5,491 nt of DNA from the NCBI GenBank assembly GCA_951800555.1, contig CATOJU010000077.1:1-5491 (forward strand). The letters run 5' to 3'. Of the stretch, positions 1 through 5,491 are shown one piece after another. This DNA comes from an uncultured Rickettsiales bacterium (lineage in GTDB: Bacteria; Pseudomonadota; Alphaproteobacteria; Rickettsiales; UBA1997). A program made the position numbers and the translations under genes. The notes beneath the pieces are model-generated. The model searched no databases, had not been told where the DNA came from, and saw only the letters and a program-made list of their open reading frames with translations. Within the stretch, counting starts at the first letter, position 1. Each line of letters opens with the position of its first letter.

Positions 1-56
1 ATAGAATAAAGGTTGATTTAACTGGTATAGTAGATGATTTGGAAAAAGATAAGTAA
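1..56 (+). CDS. C-terminal end of an unidentified gene (partial)
   Basis: Reading from base 3 gives 17 codons (RIKVDLTGIVDDLEKDK) ending in TAA at 54-56; the other two plus-strand frames meet stops within the first nine bases. The gene therefore enters from outside the window. The tail is charged and amphipathic and matches no family I can name. It ends 22 bases before ruvB on the same strand, so the two are probably co-transcribed. The usual upstream partner of ruvB is ruvA, but this tail does not resemble the helical RuvA C-terminal domain as I know it, so I do not assign it. With so few residues, even coding status is only moderately sure. Confidence 0.45.
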   Translation, partial: RIKVDLTGIVDDLEKDK

Positions 57-78
57 TTATTAATAAATAAATATACTT

Positions 79-1107
79 ATGGATATAGTTAAAAATGTAA
101 AAAAAAATGAAAGTGATATTATAACTGAAAATTCTTTAAGACCTTTATCCCTTGAAGATTTTATAGGACAAGAAGATTTGAAGGGTAATTTAAAAATATT
201 TATAGAATCTGCAAAAATTAGAAAAGAACATTTAGACCATACTCTTTTTTATGGTCCTCCTGGACTTGGAAAAACTACTCTTTCACATATTATAGCGAAT
301 GAAATGGGTGTTGGGTTTAAAAGTACTTCCGGACCTATATTATCAAAAGCTGGAGATTTAGCAGCAATATTAACAAATTTGCAACAAAATGATGTGTTAT
401 TTATAGATGAAATACATAGATTACATAGTACTGTGGAAGAAGTGCTTTATTCTGCTATGGAAGATTTTAAACTTGATATTATAATAGGTGAAGGTCCGGC
501 TGCTAGAACGATAAAAATTGATTTACCCAAATTTACTTTGGTTGCCGCTACCACAAGACTTGGATTGCTATCAAATCCTTTAAGAGATAGATTTGGAATT
601 CCATTAAAATTAAATTTCTATAAACCTAATGAATTAGCTAAAATAATAATTAGGGATTGTAATATATTAAATACAAAAATAAAAGATGATGCTGCTTTTG
701 AAATTGCCAAAAGATCTAGGGGGACAGCAAGAATTGCAATAAGATTATTAAAAAGAATAAGAGATTTTTCTATTGTTGCAAAAAAAGAATTAATAGATAT
801 TGAAATAGTTAATTTAGCATTAAATAGATTAAATGTTGATAACATAGGGTTAGATAGTTCAGATTTAAAATATTTAAATTTTATAATAGATAATTATAAA
901 GGTGGACCAGTTGGAATAGATACAATTTCCGCAGGATTGTCCGAAGAAAGGGATTCTATCGAAGATACTATTGAACCGTATTTAATTCAATGTGGATTTA
1001 TAAATAAAACCCCTAGGGGTAGGGTTGTTACTGCGGTTGCCTATAAACATTTAGGTATAAATTTTAAAAAACAAGAATTTGAATTAGATTTATCTTTTGA
1101 TAATTGA
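79..1107 (+). CDS. ruvB: RuvB, Holliday-junction branch-migration DNA helicase ATPase subunit
   Basis: RuvB forms hexameric AAA+ rings that, with RuvA, pump DNA through Holliday junctions in recombinational repair; RuvC then resolves the junction. The 342-residue length is normal for the family. Visible in order: Walker A GPPGLGKTT (59-67); Walker B LFIDEIH (107-113); the segment with IGEGPAART (136-144), part of the hairpin that contacts RuvA; sensor 1 AATTR (156-160); the arginine-finger region NPLRDRFG (166-173); the sensor 2 region SRGTARIA (213-220); and the C-terminal winged helix (about 257-326) with GGPVGIDT and TPRGRV. Sensor 2 reads RGTAR where most homologues have RGTPR, a mild change. 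The start at 79 is the first ATG after an in-frame stop at 64-66; no Shine-Dalgarno precedes it. The intact RuvA-contact segment implies that ruvA exists elsewhere or further upstream. Confidence 0.98.
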   Translation: MDIVKNVKKNESDIITENSLRPLSLEDFIGQEDLKGNLKIFIESAKIRKEHLDHTLFYGPPGLGKTTLSHIIANEMGVGFKSTSGPILSKAGDLAAILTNLQQNDVLFIDEIHRLHSTVEEVLYSAMEDFKLDIIIGEGPAARTIKIDLPKFTLVAATTRLGLLSNPLRDRFGIPLKLNFYKPNELAKIIIRDCNILNTKIKDDAAFEIAKRSRGTARIAIRLLKRIRDFSIVAKKELIDIEIVNLALNRLNVDNIGLDSSDLKYLNFIIDNYKGGPVGIDTISAGLSEERDSIEDTIEPYLIQCGFINKTPRGRVVTAVAYKHLGINFKKQEFELDLSFDN

Positions 1108-1136
1108 TTTTTGATATATTTATAAAGTATAATCTA

Positions 1137-1592
1137 TTATTTATGATAAGGGTGGTTATTCAATAATGTATAAACTCTATATAATTGTTCTATTAATATA
1201 ACTCTTACCATTAAATGAGGATATACCATTTTTCCAAATGATAGTATAAAATCAGCTTTTTTTCGCATTTCTTCTGATAAACCATCTGATCCACCAATTA
1301 CAAAATCTATACCATCAGAAATTTCAAAATATTTGGTACAAATATCTTTAAAATCAGGAGTTGTAATTATTTTACCTCTTTCATCTAAAACAACTAATTT
1401 ATTTTTAGAGTTTATATATTTTTCTAGTTCTTTGTGTTCTTGTGCTTTCCTTAATTCAATATCTTCGTTTTTGCTATTTTTTATTTCAATTAAATTAATA
1501 TTCCATTTTATTCTTTTTTTATAATCTTCAAAAAGTTCTTTATAATTGTCTTTAGCTTTAAAATTTCCTATTGATAAAATATTTATTTTCAT
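1137..1592 (-). CDS. rlmH: RlmH, 23S rRNA pseudouridine-1915 N3-methyltransferase (SPOUT family)
   Basis: RlmH uses S-adenosylmethionine to methylate N3 of pseudouridine 1915 in helix 69 of 23S rRNA, acting on assembled 70S ribosomes as a knotted homodimer. The 151-residue protein is close to the family's usual length of about 155. Signature segments are MKINILSIG at the N-terminus, VLDERGK (68-74), the SAM-binding loop FVIGGSDGL (97-105), FGKMVYPHLMVR (119-130) and EQLYR (135-139). It ends exactly in the family's C-terminal motif, NHPYHK (146-151). The start codon is the complement of 1590-1592, with no Shine-Dalgarno upstream of it. The gene converges on ruvB and diverges from the small gene at 1651. 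It appears complete and functional. Confidence 0.97.
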   Translation of the reverse strand: MKINILSIGNFKAKDNYKELFEDYKKRIKWNINLIEIKNSKNEDIELRKAQEHKELEKYINSKNKLVVLDERGKIITTPDFKDICTKYFEISDGIDFVIGGSDGLSEEMRKKADFILSFGKMVYPHLMVRVILIEQLYRVYTLLNNHPYHK

Positions 1593-1620
1593 TTGATTTT
1601 TAAAAATTAAATTCTATAAT
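1593..1620 (+). promoter_or_regulatory. Candidate sigma-70-type promoter for the rightward gene cluster
   Basis: TTGATT at 1593-1598 and TATAAT at 1615-1620 are separated by 16 bases. They lie in the 58-base spacer between divergent rlmH and the gene at 1651, and would start transcription near 1627. The -10 is a perfect consensus match; the -35 matches four of six positions. Caution: the spacer has only five G or C bases in 58, so TATAAT-like words are expected by chance. A second TATAAT lies at 1628-1633 and one on the minus strand at 1626-1631, the latter possibly serving rlmH. Confidence 0.4.
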
Positions 1621-1650
1621 ATATTATTATAATAATTATTTTGAAATGCA

Positions 1651-1845
1651 ATGAGTACAGAAGCAGACAAAGAAGAGAAAGTTAAAATGCAAGCCGAAAC
1701 TTGGAATGAGGCTGTAAAAGGTTTTAGAGGTTTGGTGGGTAAAGATGTTGAAATAAACCAAAGTTTAAACCAACAACAAACCTATTCTAATGATTTGAAA
1801 GATATACCAAATGTTAAGAAAGAAGAAAACCAAATGGTTAGATAA
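1651..1845 (+). CDS. Small hypothetical protein, 64 residues, no recognised family
   Basis: This is a short, hydrophilic protein rich in Glu, Lys, Gln and Asn, with no signal peptide, membrane segment or cysteine. Residues 1-33 could form a charged amphipathic helix (MSTEADKEEK through KGFRGLVG); from about residue 36 it becomes Asn/Gln-rich and probably disordered. Evidence that it is a gene: it fills the gap between the divergent promoter region and timA, it ends 11 bases before timA, and its TAA forms part of timA's Shine-Dalgarno. Its composition is unlike its neighbours: bases 1681-1740 contain 25 G or C in 60, mainly G. Against: no ribosome binding site precedes ATG 1651, and I recognise no homologue. 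It could instead be a leader peptide for the operon or a decayed remnant. Confidence 0.55.
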   Translation: MSTEADKEEKVKMQAETWNEAVKGFRGLVGKDVEINQSLNQQQTYSNDLKDIPNVKKEENQMVR

Positions 1846-1849
1846 GGAG
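1843..1849 (+). promoter_or_regulatory. Shine-Dalgarno of the timA-like gene, overlapping the upstream stop
   Basis: TAAGGAG lies seven bases before ATG 1857, and its first three bases are the stop codon of the preceding 64-codon gene. A ribosome terminating there would be placed directly at the next start, so translational coupling is plausible. It is one of only two strong Shine-Dalgarno matches in the window, and it fixes the timA start. Confidence 0.75.
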
Positions 1850-1856
1850 TATTTAA

Positions 1857-2504
1857 ATGTATATATTAATTTTATTATTAATGACAGCTTTAATATTTAA
1901 AATATTATTTAATAATTTTGGATTTATGCCAAATGGTGAAGATAAAAAAAAAGATGAGGCTATAAATTGTTTTATAAAAAATATTTCGTCCAATAATACA
2001 AAATCTACACAAAGTGTTATAAATCCAAATAATAAAAAATTCTTTGAAAATATTTATGAAAATTATACGAATAGAATAAAAAATATTTCTAATAAAAATA
2101 ATAAAAAAGAAGAATTTAATGAAGAATTGTTTAAGAAAACTGCTGAAAAAGCTGCTGTAACAATTTTAGATGCTTTTAATAATAAAGATTTAAAAATTTT
2201 GGAACAGATGCTTACAAAAAATATGTTAGAAATATTTAATAAAAATATTAAAGAAGCAGAAGAAAATAAAATTAATTATAAAACTGTTATTGTATCTTTT
2301 GATGAAATAAATATTTTAGAAAAGAATTTTGAAAGTAATCCAAATTATATTGAAATGGGTTTTAAAATGAAACAAATAAATTATGCGGAAGATAATGAAA
2401 ATAATGTTGTTTTAGGTTCGAAGGATAGAATTGATATTATAATTGAAAATTGGACATTTATTAAAACTAATAACAACTATTGGTTATTAAACTCTATAAA
2501 TTAA
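1857..2504 (+). CDS. timA: Tim44-domain inner-membrane protein (TimA-like)
   Basis: This is a 215-residue bacterial relative of mitochondrial Tim44. Family members are anchored in the inner membrane by one N-terminal helix and expose a Tim44-like domain; the bacterial role is poorly defined, with links to membrane-protein complexes rather than proven preprotein import. Residues 2-19 are a hydrophobic anchor (MYILILLLMTALIFKILF), followed by FGFMPNGED, which echoes the LGRRTG-type motif of alphaproteobacterial homologues. A low-complexity Asn/Lys linker spans about 40-90. The Tim44-like domain covers about 95-215: ILDAFNNKDLKILEQML (103-119) fits the usual 'AF..GD...L..LL' helix, and ENWTFIKTNNNYWLLNSI (197-214) fits the closing 'WTF....W.L..I' strands. 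The start is set by the strong Shine-Dalgarno. It is followed 13 bases later by mltA. The family call rests on motif pattern, so the symbol is tentative. Confidence 0.82.
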   Translation: MYILILLLMTALIFKILFNNFGFMPNGEDKKKDEAINCFIKNISSNNTKSTQSVINPNNKKFFENIYENYTNRIKNISNKNNKKEEFNEELFKKTAEKAAVTILDAFNNKDLKILEQMLTKNMLEIFNKNIKEAEENKINYKTVIVSFDEINILEKNFESNPNYIEMGFKMKQINYAEDNENNVVLGSKDRIDIIIENWTFIKTNNNYWLLNSIN

Positions 2505-2517
2505 TTACAAAAATAAA

Positions 2518-3657
2518 ATGATAAAATATGTACAAATTATATTTTGTTGTGTCATTTTATTTTTTATGCAAAATAATTGCTATTCTAAAAGTATTAGAAT
2601 AAAATTATCAAATGAATTGTCATTAGAAGAGAGTAGTTTTGATAATCTTTTTATGTGGGATAAGGAAAATTATAAAGAAGCATTAGATGTTTTTCTGGAT
2701 AATTGTGAAAAAATTATGTCTTTACCTTTAAAATATCCTATTTTTCCACAAGCAAATAGAAGAATAAATAAAAATGATTTTTATAGTGTTTGTAAAATAG
2801 CAGATATAATAAAAAATTATAATAAAGAATATCTTCAGGTGTTTTTTGAAAATTATTTTGTTCCTTTTAAAATTATAAATAATATAGAAAACAGTTCTTT
2901 ATTTACTGGTTATTATATGCCGACTATAAAGGCAAAAAAACAAAAAGATAAAATATTTAAATATCCAATATATAAGCGACCGGATGACTTAATTGATGGA
3001 ATAAAGTATTATACAAGGGAACAAATAAATAGAGGTGTTTTAGCAAATAAAAATTTAGAAATAGTATATACTGATGATTTGGTAGAATTATTTTTTTTTC
3101 ATATTCAAGGTTCAGGAAATGTTGAATTGGTTGATGAAAATAAAATTATTTCCATTGGTTTTGATGGTAAAAATAATCATAAATATACATCAATAGGAAA
3201 ATATATGAGAAGAAACAATTTATTAACTGAAGCAAAAGCTGATACTAAATCTATTAAGAAAGAACTAAAAAAAAATTTAACATTTGCAAAAAAAATTTTA
3301 AATATTAATGAATCTTACATTTTTTTTAAAATTTTAGAAGATGATAATTTTAGGGGAGCTTTTGGTTCTAGATTAATTCCATTTAGAACAATAGCGGTTG
3401 ATAAAAATTATATACCCTATGGTTTTCCAATTTGGTTAAGTACTATACATACAAAAAAAAATAATGTTAGAGAGAGATTTAATAAATTAGTTGTAGCTAA
3501 TGATACCGGGTCAGCAATAAAAGGAATTGTAAGAGGGGATATATTTTTTGGTTTTGGTGATGAAGGTGAAGAAAATGCAGGTTACCAATATTCTGGTGGA
3601 GAAATGTATTTGCTAATTCCTATAAGGGTTTTAAAAAAAATAAATGTAAGGATGTAA
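2518..3657 (+). CDS. mltA: MltA, membrane-bound/periplasmic lytic murein transglycosylase A
   Basis: MltA cleaves the MurNAc-GlcNAc glycosidic bond of peptidoglycan, forming 1,6-anhydro-MurNAc ends, and takes part in wall remodelling and recycling. The 379-residue length compares with 365 in E. coli. Residues 1-23 look like an export signal (MIKYVQIIFCCVILFF core). The cysteine in QNNC (21) does not fit a lipobox, so a soluble periplasmic or uncleaved form is likelier than a lipoprotein. The MltA domain includes LFTGYYMP (128-135), YPIYKRPDDL (149-158), YYTREQINRGVL (164-175), LFFFHIQGSG (191-200) and KYTSIGKYM (222-230). The C-terminal 3D domain carries its three aspartates: AVDKNYIP (D295), NDTGSAIKG (D329) and RGDIFFG (D341). 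One of these is the catalytic acid equivalent to E. coli Asp308. No Shine-Dalgarno precedes ATG 2518. Three nine-base homopolymer runs interrupt the gene without breaking its frame. Confidence 0.95.
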   Translation: MIKYVQIIFCCVILFFMQNNCYSKSIRIKLSNELSLEESSFDNLFMWDKENYKEALDVFLDNCEKIMSLPLKYPIFPQANRRINKNDFYSVCKIADIIKNYNKEYLQVFFENYFVPFKIINNIENSSLFTGYYMPTIKAKKQKDKIFKYPIYKRPDDLIDGIKYYTREQINRGVLANKNLEIVYTDDLVELFFFHIQGSGNVELVDENKIISIGFDGKNNHKYTSIGKYMRRNNLLTEAKADTKSIKKELKKNLTFAKKILNINESYIFFKILEDDNFRGAFGSRLIPFRTIAVDKNYIPYGFPIWLSTIHTKKNNVRERFNKLVVANDTGSAIKGIVRGDIFFGFGDEGEENAGYQYSGGEMYLLIPIRVLKKINVRM

Positions 3658-3665
3658 TTTTATAT

Positions 3666-4193
3666 ATGTTTAATGATGATTGGTTAAGTGAAATAAAAAA
3701 TTGTAAAAAAATTAATAAAAATATAGTAATTAAAAATTCCGCAACTATTGTAACAAATAATTTAATGGAAAAGCTAAATAATAAAAATAATAATATCTAT
3801 AAAGAAGAGATTATATATAATTATGACTATGAATATAATTATAAATTAGAAAAAAATAAAAGTTTAGGTATTGATAGAAATACGGATAAAAAATTAAAAG
3901 CTGGAAAAATAAAAATTGATTTAAAATTAGATTTTCATGGTTTAACCCTTGAAGAAGCTTTTGATTCTTTACTTAAAAATATAGAAAAGGCATATAATTC
4001 TGGATTAAAATTGATTTTGGTTATAACTGGAAAAGGAAAAGGAACAAAAGAAGGTAAAGAAAGTATAAAAAATTTAATTGAAAAATGGATGAAACATCCT
4101 GTTATTTCTTCAAGAATTATTAAATATGTGGATGCACAACAAAAAGATGGTGGAGCTGGGGCTATTTATGTTTTATTGAAAAATAAAAAATGA
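3666..4193 (+). CDS. Smr-domain protein (MutS2 C-terminal-like, small MutS-related)
   Basis: The Smr domain binds or nicks nucleic acids; stand-alone proteins of this type are of uncertain role (DNA or RNA endonuclease in studied cases). Length is 175 residues. Residues 1-65 are Asn/Lys/Tyr-rich low complexity around the start MFNDDWLSEIK. The alphaproteobacterial pre-domain motif GIDRNTDKKLKAGKIKIDL (68-86) leads into the Smr core: LDFHG (88-92, usually LDLHG), helix LEEAFDSLLKNIEKAY (95-110), LKLILVITGKGKG (114-126) and the closing GGAGAIYVLL (162-171). The conserved His91 and the TGKG loop are present; the His-Ser that follows TGKG in many homologues is replaced by KGTKEG. ATG 3666 follows the mltA stop by eight bases; a weak AAGGA at 3648-3652 sits 13 bases away, too far to be optimal. 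The neighbour order timA-mltA-smr recurs in Alphaproteobacteria, so co-transcription is likely. Confidence 0.92.
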   Translation: MFNDDWLSEIKNCKKINKNIVIKNSATIVTNNLMEKLNNKNNNIYKEEIIYNYDYEYNYKLEKNKSLGIDRNTDKKLKAGKIKIDLKLDFHGLTLEEAFDSLLKNIEKAYNSGLKLILVITGKGKGTKEGKESIKNLIEKWMKHPVISSRIIKYVDAQQKDGGAGAIYVLLKNKK

Positions 4194-4246
4194 TTTAGAT
4201 TGTTGATTATTTGAATTTTGCTGAATTTTATGTTATTATTTTTTTC

Positions 4247-4273
4247 TTGAATTTTAATAAAGAGTATTATAAT
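4247..4273 (+). promoter_or_regulatory. Candidate promoter for the gene at 4317
   Basis: TTGAAT (4247-4252) and TATAAT (4268-4273) are 15 bases apart, slightly short of the ideal 17, with a likely start near 4280 and a leader of about 37 bases. They sit in the 123-base gap after smr, the longest gap in the window, which suggests the next gene is a separate unit. The local A/T richness makes the -10 weak evidence alone. I see no GC-rich terminator hairpin before it, only a T-rich stretch around 4239-4245, so read-through from smr remains possible. Confidence 0.35.
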
Positions 4274-4305
4274 TTTTCTTTATAGAAATTAAATTATAAC
4301 TATAT

Positions 4306-4310
4306 AGGAG
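4306..4310 (+). promoter_or_regulatory. Shine-Dalgarno for the gene at 4317
   Basis: AGGAG is followed by six adenines and then ATG 4317, near-ideal spacing. It is the second of the two strong ribosome binding sites in the window. It decides the start of the open-ended gene, which begins MEEEAIQMIC. Confidence 0.8.
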
Positions 4311-4316
4311 AAAAAA

Positions 4317-5491
4317 ATGGAAGAAGAGGCTATACAAATGATTTGCGATGAAATTAAAAAAGGTAATAAAAAAGTAATATTATCCCAAATTGAATCTCTT
4401 AAATTTAGAGAAATAGCAGTTGATTATAAAATTTTACTAAGTCTTACTGATTATTATTTAAAAAATGAAAATAAAGAAGATATTCTAAAACATATTAGTG
4501 AATTTAATCCCAAAAATATTTTTAGAATGCTTGAAATTCTTGAAGATAAAAATTTTTTTATAAAAAAAGAAGATATGGAAGAAATATTAAAACTATGTAT
4601 GATAAAATGTTGTATTCCCGGAGAAGATGTTTATTATATGGAAGTTTTAGAAAAATGTTTTGACAAATTAATGGAAATTGGATTTAATCCATATACGGAT
4701 CTTGAAATAATAAAAGGTATTAAAAATATTAAAAATGTTAGTGAAGAAAATTATACAGCTATAAATACTTATCTTAATATTATTAGAATTTTAATAAGTA
4801 AAAATATTAATAATATTAAAAAAGTTAATCAATTTCTTAAAGAAGTTAATGGAACCATTAATAATATTAATGGTAATTTTTTAATAATTAACGAAAATGG
4901 AGAAGAAATAGATATATTATATAAATTTTATGGCGACATTAAACAGTTAAAGCCGGAATTGTTTAGTTATGAATATATTAATATGGCTCAAACTTTTGTA
5001 AAAAAGGGGAGTCAAAATACTTTAGGTATATTACTTGACATTTATAAAGAACTAGAAAAGGAAAAAGTTTCGGGAAATATAGTTAAATTAATGAATAATA
5101 AGATAAAATTAATGATGGAATTTTGTGATAAATATGAATTTCAGGATGCTCTTAGATTATTATTACCATATTTATTTGAAAAAGGAGATAAAGAAAATGT
5201 AACAAAATATCTTTCTAAATATTGTGATGCTATCGAAAAGCTTAAAAATTCTAATAATCTAGCAGATAGAAAAGCTTATTATGAAGTTGCTAAAGAATTA
5301 ATTAGATTTATTGATGGTATAATTGAATATTTAGATAATTTTCCCGATATTATTGATAAATTGGAAGATTTATGTGATAATTTTCCATATAATTATAATT
5401 ATGGAAATGGAGTAACAACTGATTATATTAAAATTTCTAGGAGTAGAGTAAAATTTAATGAAATGTATAATGAAATTTGTCAATTAAAGAA
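4317..5491 (+). CDS. Large all-helical hypothetical protein with TPR/HEAT-like repeats (3' end outside window)
   Basis: An uninterrupted frame of 391 codons begins at ATG 4317, after a good Shine-Dalgarno, and is still open at the last base. I do not recognise the family. The protein is rich in Lys, Glu, Ile, Asn and Leu, poor in Gly and Pro, with no signal peptide or membrane span, so it is probably cytoplasmic (or a non-classically exported protein). It appears almost wholly alpha-helical. Three 21-residue segments align without gaps: 40-60 (LLSLTDYYLKNENKEDILKHI minus its last residue shows the pattern), 220-240 and 279-299. They share an aromatic/hydrophobic helix, a K-[KN]-[GE]-x-[KQ]-[EN] turn and a second hydrophobic helix, as in TPR or HEAT hairpins. 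Nine cysteines (10, 94, 98, 99, 114, 270, 303, 353, 388) include a CMIKCC cluster at 94-99. A perfect palindrome lies at codons 180-186. Codon use is as AT-rich as in its neighbours, so recent transfer is not indicated. A scaffold or effector role is possible but only a guess. Confidence 0.85.
   Translation, partial: MEEEAIQMICDEIKKGNKKVILSQIESLKFREIAVDYKILLSLTDYYLKNENKEDILKHISEFNPKNIFRMLEILEDKNFFIKKEDMEEILKLCMIKCCIPGEDVYYMEVLEKCFDKLMEIGFNPYTDLEIIKGIKNIKNVSEENYTAINTYLNIIRILISKNINNIKKVNQFLKEVNGTINNINGNFLIINENGEEIDILYKFYGDIKQLKPELFSYEYINMAQTFVKKGSQNTLGILLDIYKELEKEKVSGNIVKLMNNKIKLMMEFCDKYEFQDALRLLLPYLFEKGDKENVTKYLSKYCDAIEKLKNSNNLADRKAYYEVAKELIRFIDGIIEYLDNFPDIIDKLEDLCDNFPYNYNYGNGVTTDYIKISRSRVKFNEMYNEICQLK
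4854..4874. repeat. Perfect 21-base palindrome inside the open-ended gene
   Basis: ACCATTAATA is followed by a single A and then its exact reverse complement TATTAATGGT. It falls in frame and encodes TINNING (residues 180-186). The arms contain only two C/G pairs each, so an RNA hairpin would be weak, and a one-base loop is sterically poor. As DNA it has the shape of a dimeric-protein site. Chance is a serious alternative in ATTAAT-rich sequence. Confidence 0.6.

Noticed and set aside
618..845. Minus-strand open frame of 75 codons inside ruvB
   Set aside because: It is wholly contained in well-conserved ruvB coding sequence, has no recognisable domain and is explained by the A/T-biased codons of the sense gene.
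1108..1140. Possible bidirectional terminator between the converging ruvB and rlmH stops
   Set aside because: ATAAAGTATAAT against ATTATTTAT can pair only with a bulge, a two-base loop and A/T pairs alone. That is too weak to call a terminator.
1333..1524. Plus-strand open frame of 63 codons, Phe/Leu/Ser-rich and membrane-like
   Set aside because: It is the antisense of rlmH; the hydrophobic look comes from complementing Lys/Glu-rich codons.
2518..2590. Lipoprotein signal on MltA, as in E. coli
   Set aside because: The cysteine at residue 21 is preceded by QNN, which does not satisfy the lipobox (small residues at -1 and -2, Leu-like at -3). A non-lipidated signal is a better reading.
4194..4246. 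Rho-independent terminator after smr
   Set aside because: There is a run of T bases (about 4239-4245), but no inverted repeat of useful stability precedes it. The near-duplicate TGAATTTT words at 4212-4229 are direct repeats, not a stem.
4801..4880. Tandem ATTAAT/AATATT words as a microsatellite or CRISPR-like repeat
   Set aside because: The words are irregularly spaced, sit in frame as Asn/Ile codons, and have no conserved repeat-spacer pattern.
1..5491. Mobile element, prophage, toxin-antitoxin or defence system in the window
   Set aside because: No transposase, integrase, terminal inverted repeats, target duplications or known defence motifs were seen; the assigned genes are conserved core functions.

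Overview
This is an extremely AT-rich bacterial window. The sampled rows vary: 7 of 60 bases are G or C at 2041-2100, and 23 of 60 at 541-600. It holds six genes with both ends visible, one gene running off the right edge, and the last few codons of a gene at the left edge. The best clue to the organism is the tight cluster timA-like / mltA / smr, an arrangement I associate with Alphaproteobacteria. Together with the A/T-skewed codons, Asn/Lys/Ile-rich proteins and homopolymer runs inside genes, this suggests a genome-reduced, probably host-associated alphaproteobacterium. That placement is inference; there is no rRNA or other decisive marker here.

Left part (1-1592): an unidentified gene tail is followed after 22 bases by ruvB, the Holliday-junction branch-migration motor. 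RuvB converges tail-to-tail with rlmH on the minus strand, the SPOUT methyltransferase of 23S rRNA helix 69. Only 29 bases separate the two stops, and I see no convincing terminator hairpin.

Middle part (1593-4193): a 58-base, almost pure A/T divergent spacer carries a candidate promoter for a rightward run of four closely spaced genes. These are a 64-codon orphan, a Tim44-domain membrane protein (TimA-like), the lytic transglycosylase MltA, and an Smr-domain protein. The spacers are 11, 13 and 8 bases, which looks like one transcription unit. TimA and MltA act at the inner membrane and in the periplasm; Smr is a cytoplasmic nucleic-acid-associated domain.

Right part (4194-5491): after a 123-base spacer with its own candidate promoter and a clean Shine-Dalgarno, a long reading frame starts at 4317 and is still open after 391 codons. 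I do not recognise it. It looks like an all-helical cytoplasmic protein with at least three degenerate copies of a helix-turn-helix unit, resembling a TPR/HEAT-type solenoid. It is the most likely place for something undescribed. The rest of the window is conserved housekeeping and envelope genes, with no sign of mobile elements, CRISPR, tRNA or rRNA.
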